NCBI GenBank assembly: GCA_013140465.1
Contig: JABFST010000194.1
Location: 1-7,764 of the forward strand
Source: Methylococcaceae bacterium
GTDB taxonomy: Bacteria; Pseudomonadota; Gammaproteobacteria; Methylococcales; Methylomonadaceae
Length of the DNA stretch: 7,764 nucleotides
Reading direction: 5' to 3'
Within the stretch, counting starts at the first letter, position 1. Each line of letters begins with the position of its first letter. The notes beneath the pieces were generated by a model that was given only the letters and a program-made list of their open reading frames with translations, did not search any database and was not told the DNA's origin. This document shows, in pieces, positions 7,318 to 7,764 of this stretch. The translations under genes and the position numbers were made by a program.

Positions 7318-7501
7318 TGGGAATGCCTACCTTCAAGCTCTGCTTGACGTATCAACCACACCAAGGGGAGCTTGGTCATAGGCATTCCCAAGCAGAACTT
7401 GACGCCGAGATAAACGGCTTTAAACGTTTTACGCGGCGGCACGGCAATGTCTAAAGCCATTGCACTCCAGGTGGCTGTGGGCTGCGCAAAATGTGTCTCG
7501 T

Positions 7502-7602
7502 TCCCAAGCTCTGCTTGGGAATGCCTACCTTCAAGCTCTGCTTGACGTATCAACCACACCAAGGGGAGCTTGGTCATAGGCATTCCCAAGCAGAGCTTGG
7601 GA
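7502..7602. repeat. 26-base perfect inverted repeat within array unit 2
   Basis: The arms at 7502-7527 and 7577-7602 are perfect reverse complements (TCCCAAGCTCTGC... and ...GCAGAGCTTGGGA). The 49-base loop holds two further dyads: TCAAGC-TCT-GCTTGA (7531-7545) and ACCAAG-GGGAG-CTTGGT (7558-7574). Each arm also contains its own quasi-palindrome, so the unit could fold into a branched structure in single strands. In unit 1 the right arm is damaged by substitutions at 7397-7404 and the left arm is split by the transposon. Confidence 0.85.
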
Positions 7603-7641
7603 CCCAGATAAACGGCTGTAAACGTTTTACGCGGCGGCACG

Positions 7642-7661
7642 GCAATGTCTAAAGCCATTGC
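7642..7661. repeat. small hairpin in each array unit
   Basis: GCAATG (7642-7647) and CATTGC (7656-7661) pair around an 8-base loop. The same dyad is present 198 bases earlier in unit 1. Confidence 0.5.
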
Positions 7662-7764
7662 ACTCCAGGTGACTGTGGGCTGCGCAAAATGTGTCTCGTT
7701 CCCAAGCTCTGCTTGGGAATGCCTACCTTCAAGCTCTGCTTGACGCATCAACCACACCAAGGGG

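Larger units (their letters stand above)
7041..7764. repeat. 198-base tandem repeat array, interrupted in unit 1
   Basis: Units begin at TCTCGTTCCC. Unit 1 is 7041-7060 joined to 7318-7495 (20 + 178 = 198), unit 2 is 7496-7693, and unit 3 starts at 7694 and is cut by the window end after 71 bases. In units 1 and 2 I count 7 differences over 198 bases, five of them packed into 7397-7407. Unit 3 differs from unit 2 once, at 7746. Each unit is rich in variants of the quasi-palindrome AAGC-TCT-GCTT. Because 198 is divisible by 3, a minus-strand frame stays open across the array with a 66-residue repeat. It has no in-frame ATG start inside the window, no ribosome site, and most changes alter the residue, so I do not call a gene. 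Confidence 0.93.

Noticed and set aside
7284..7760. Minus-strand reading frame of about 158 codons with a 66-residue repeat (motif LIRQAELEGRHSQAELGNE)
   Set aside because: It is a by-product of a tandem repeat with a period divisible by 3. It begins at a TTG only because the window ends, ends inside the transposon, has no ribosome site, and most unit differences change the amino acid.
7041..7764. CRISPR array
   Set aside because: The repeat is 198 bases with no unique spacers and no 25-45 base direct repeat; there are no cas genes.

Overview
The window looks like the chromosome of a gammaproteobacterium. The type IV pilus ATPase and platform protein are of the PilB/PilC kind, the valyl-tRNA synthetase aligns closely with what I remember of E. 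coli ValS, and the accessory DNA is rich in short palindromes. From the style of the proteins and repeats I would guess Methylococcales (methane oxidisers), but this is an impression and not a proof.

All four recognisable genes are on the minus strand, so transcription runs right to left: mtgA (6891 to 6130), valS (6050 to 3258), pilB (3049 to 1337), pilC (1334 to 114). pilB and pilC are a tight pair separated by 2 bases and build the inner-membrane motor of a type IV pilus. The prepilin peptidase gene pilD, which often follows pilC, does not start convincingly in the remaining 113 bases; an imperfect hairpin repeat lies there instead. valS charges tRNA(Val). mtgA is a membrane-anchored peptidoglycan glycosyltransferase. 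The 208-base gap between valS and pilB holds two palindromic elements and only a weak promoter candidate.

The right end, 6892-7764, has no credible gene and is built from nested repeats. A tandem array of 198-base units starts at 7041 and runs off the window. Each complete unit contains a 26-base perfect inverted repeat and several smaller hairpins. The first unit is split by a 248-base non-autonomous transposon (7061-7308). This element has 19-base terminal inverted repeats and a 9-base target duplication. Its right end matches my recollection of the Tn5/IS50 outside end at 15 of 19 positions. Removing the element and one copy of the duplication restores a unit of exactly 198 bases. The element carries REP-like hairpins whose copies differ by paired, compensating substitutions. 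This nested structure is the most interesting part of the window.
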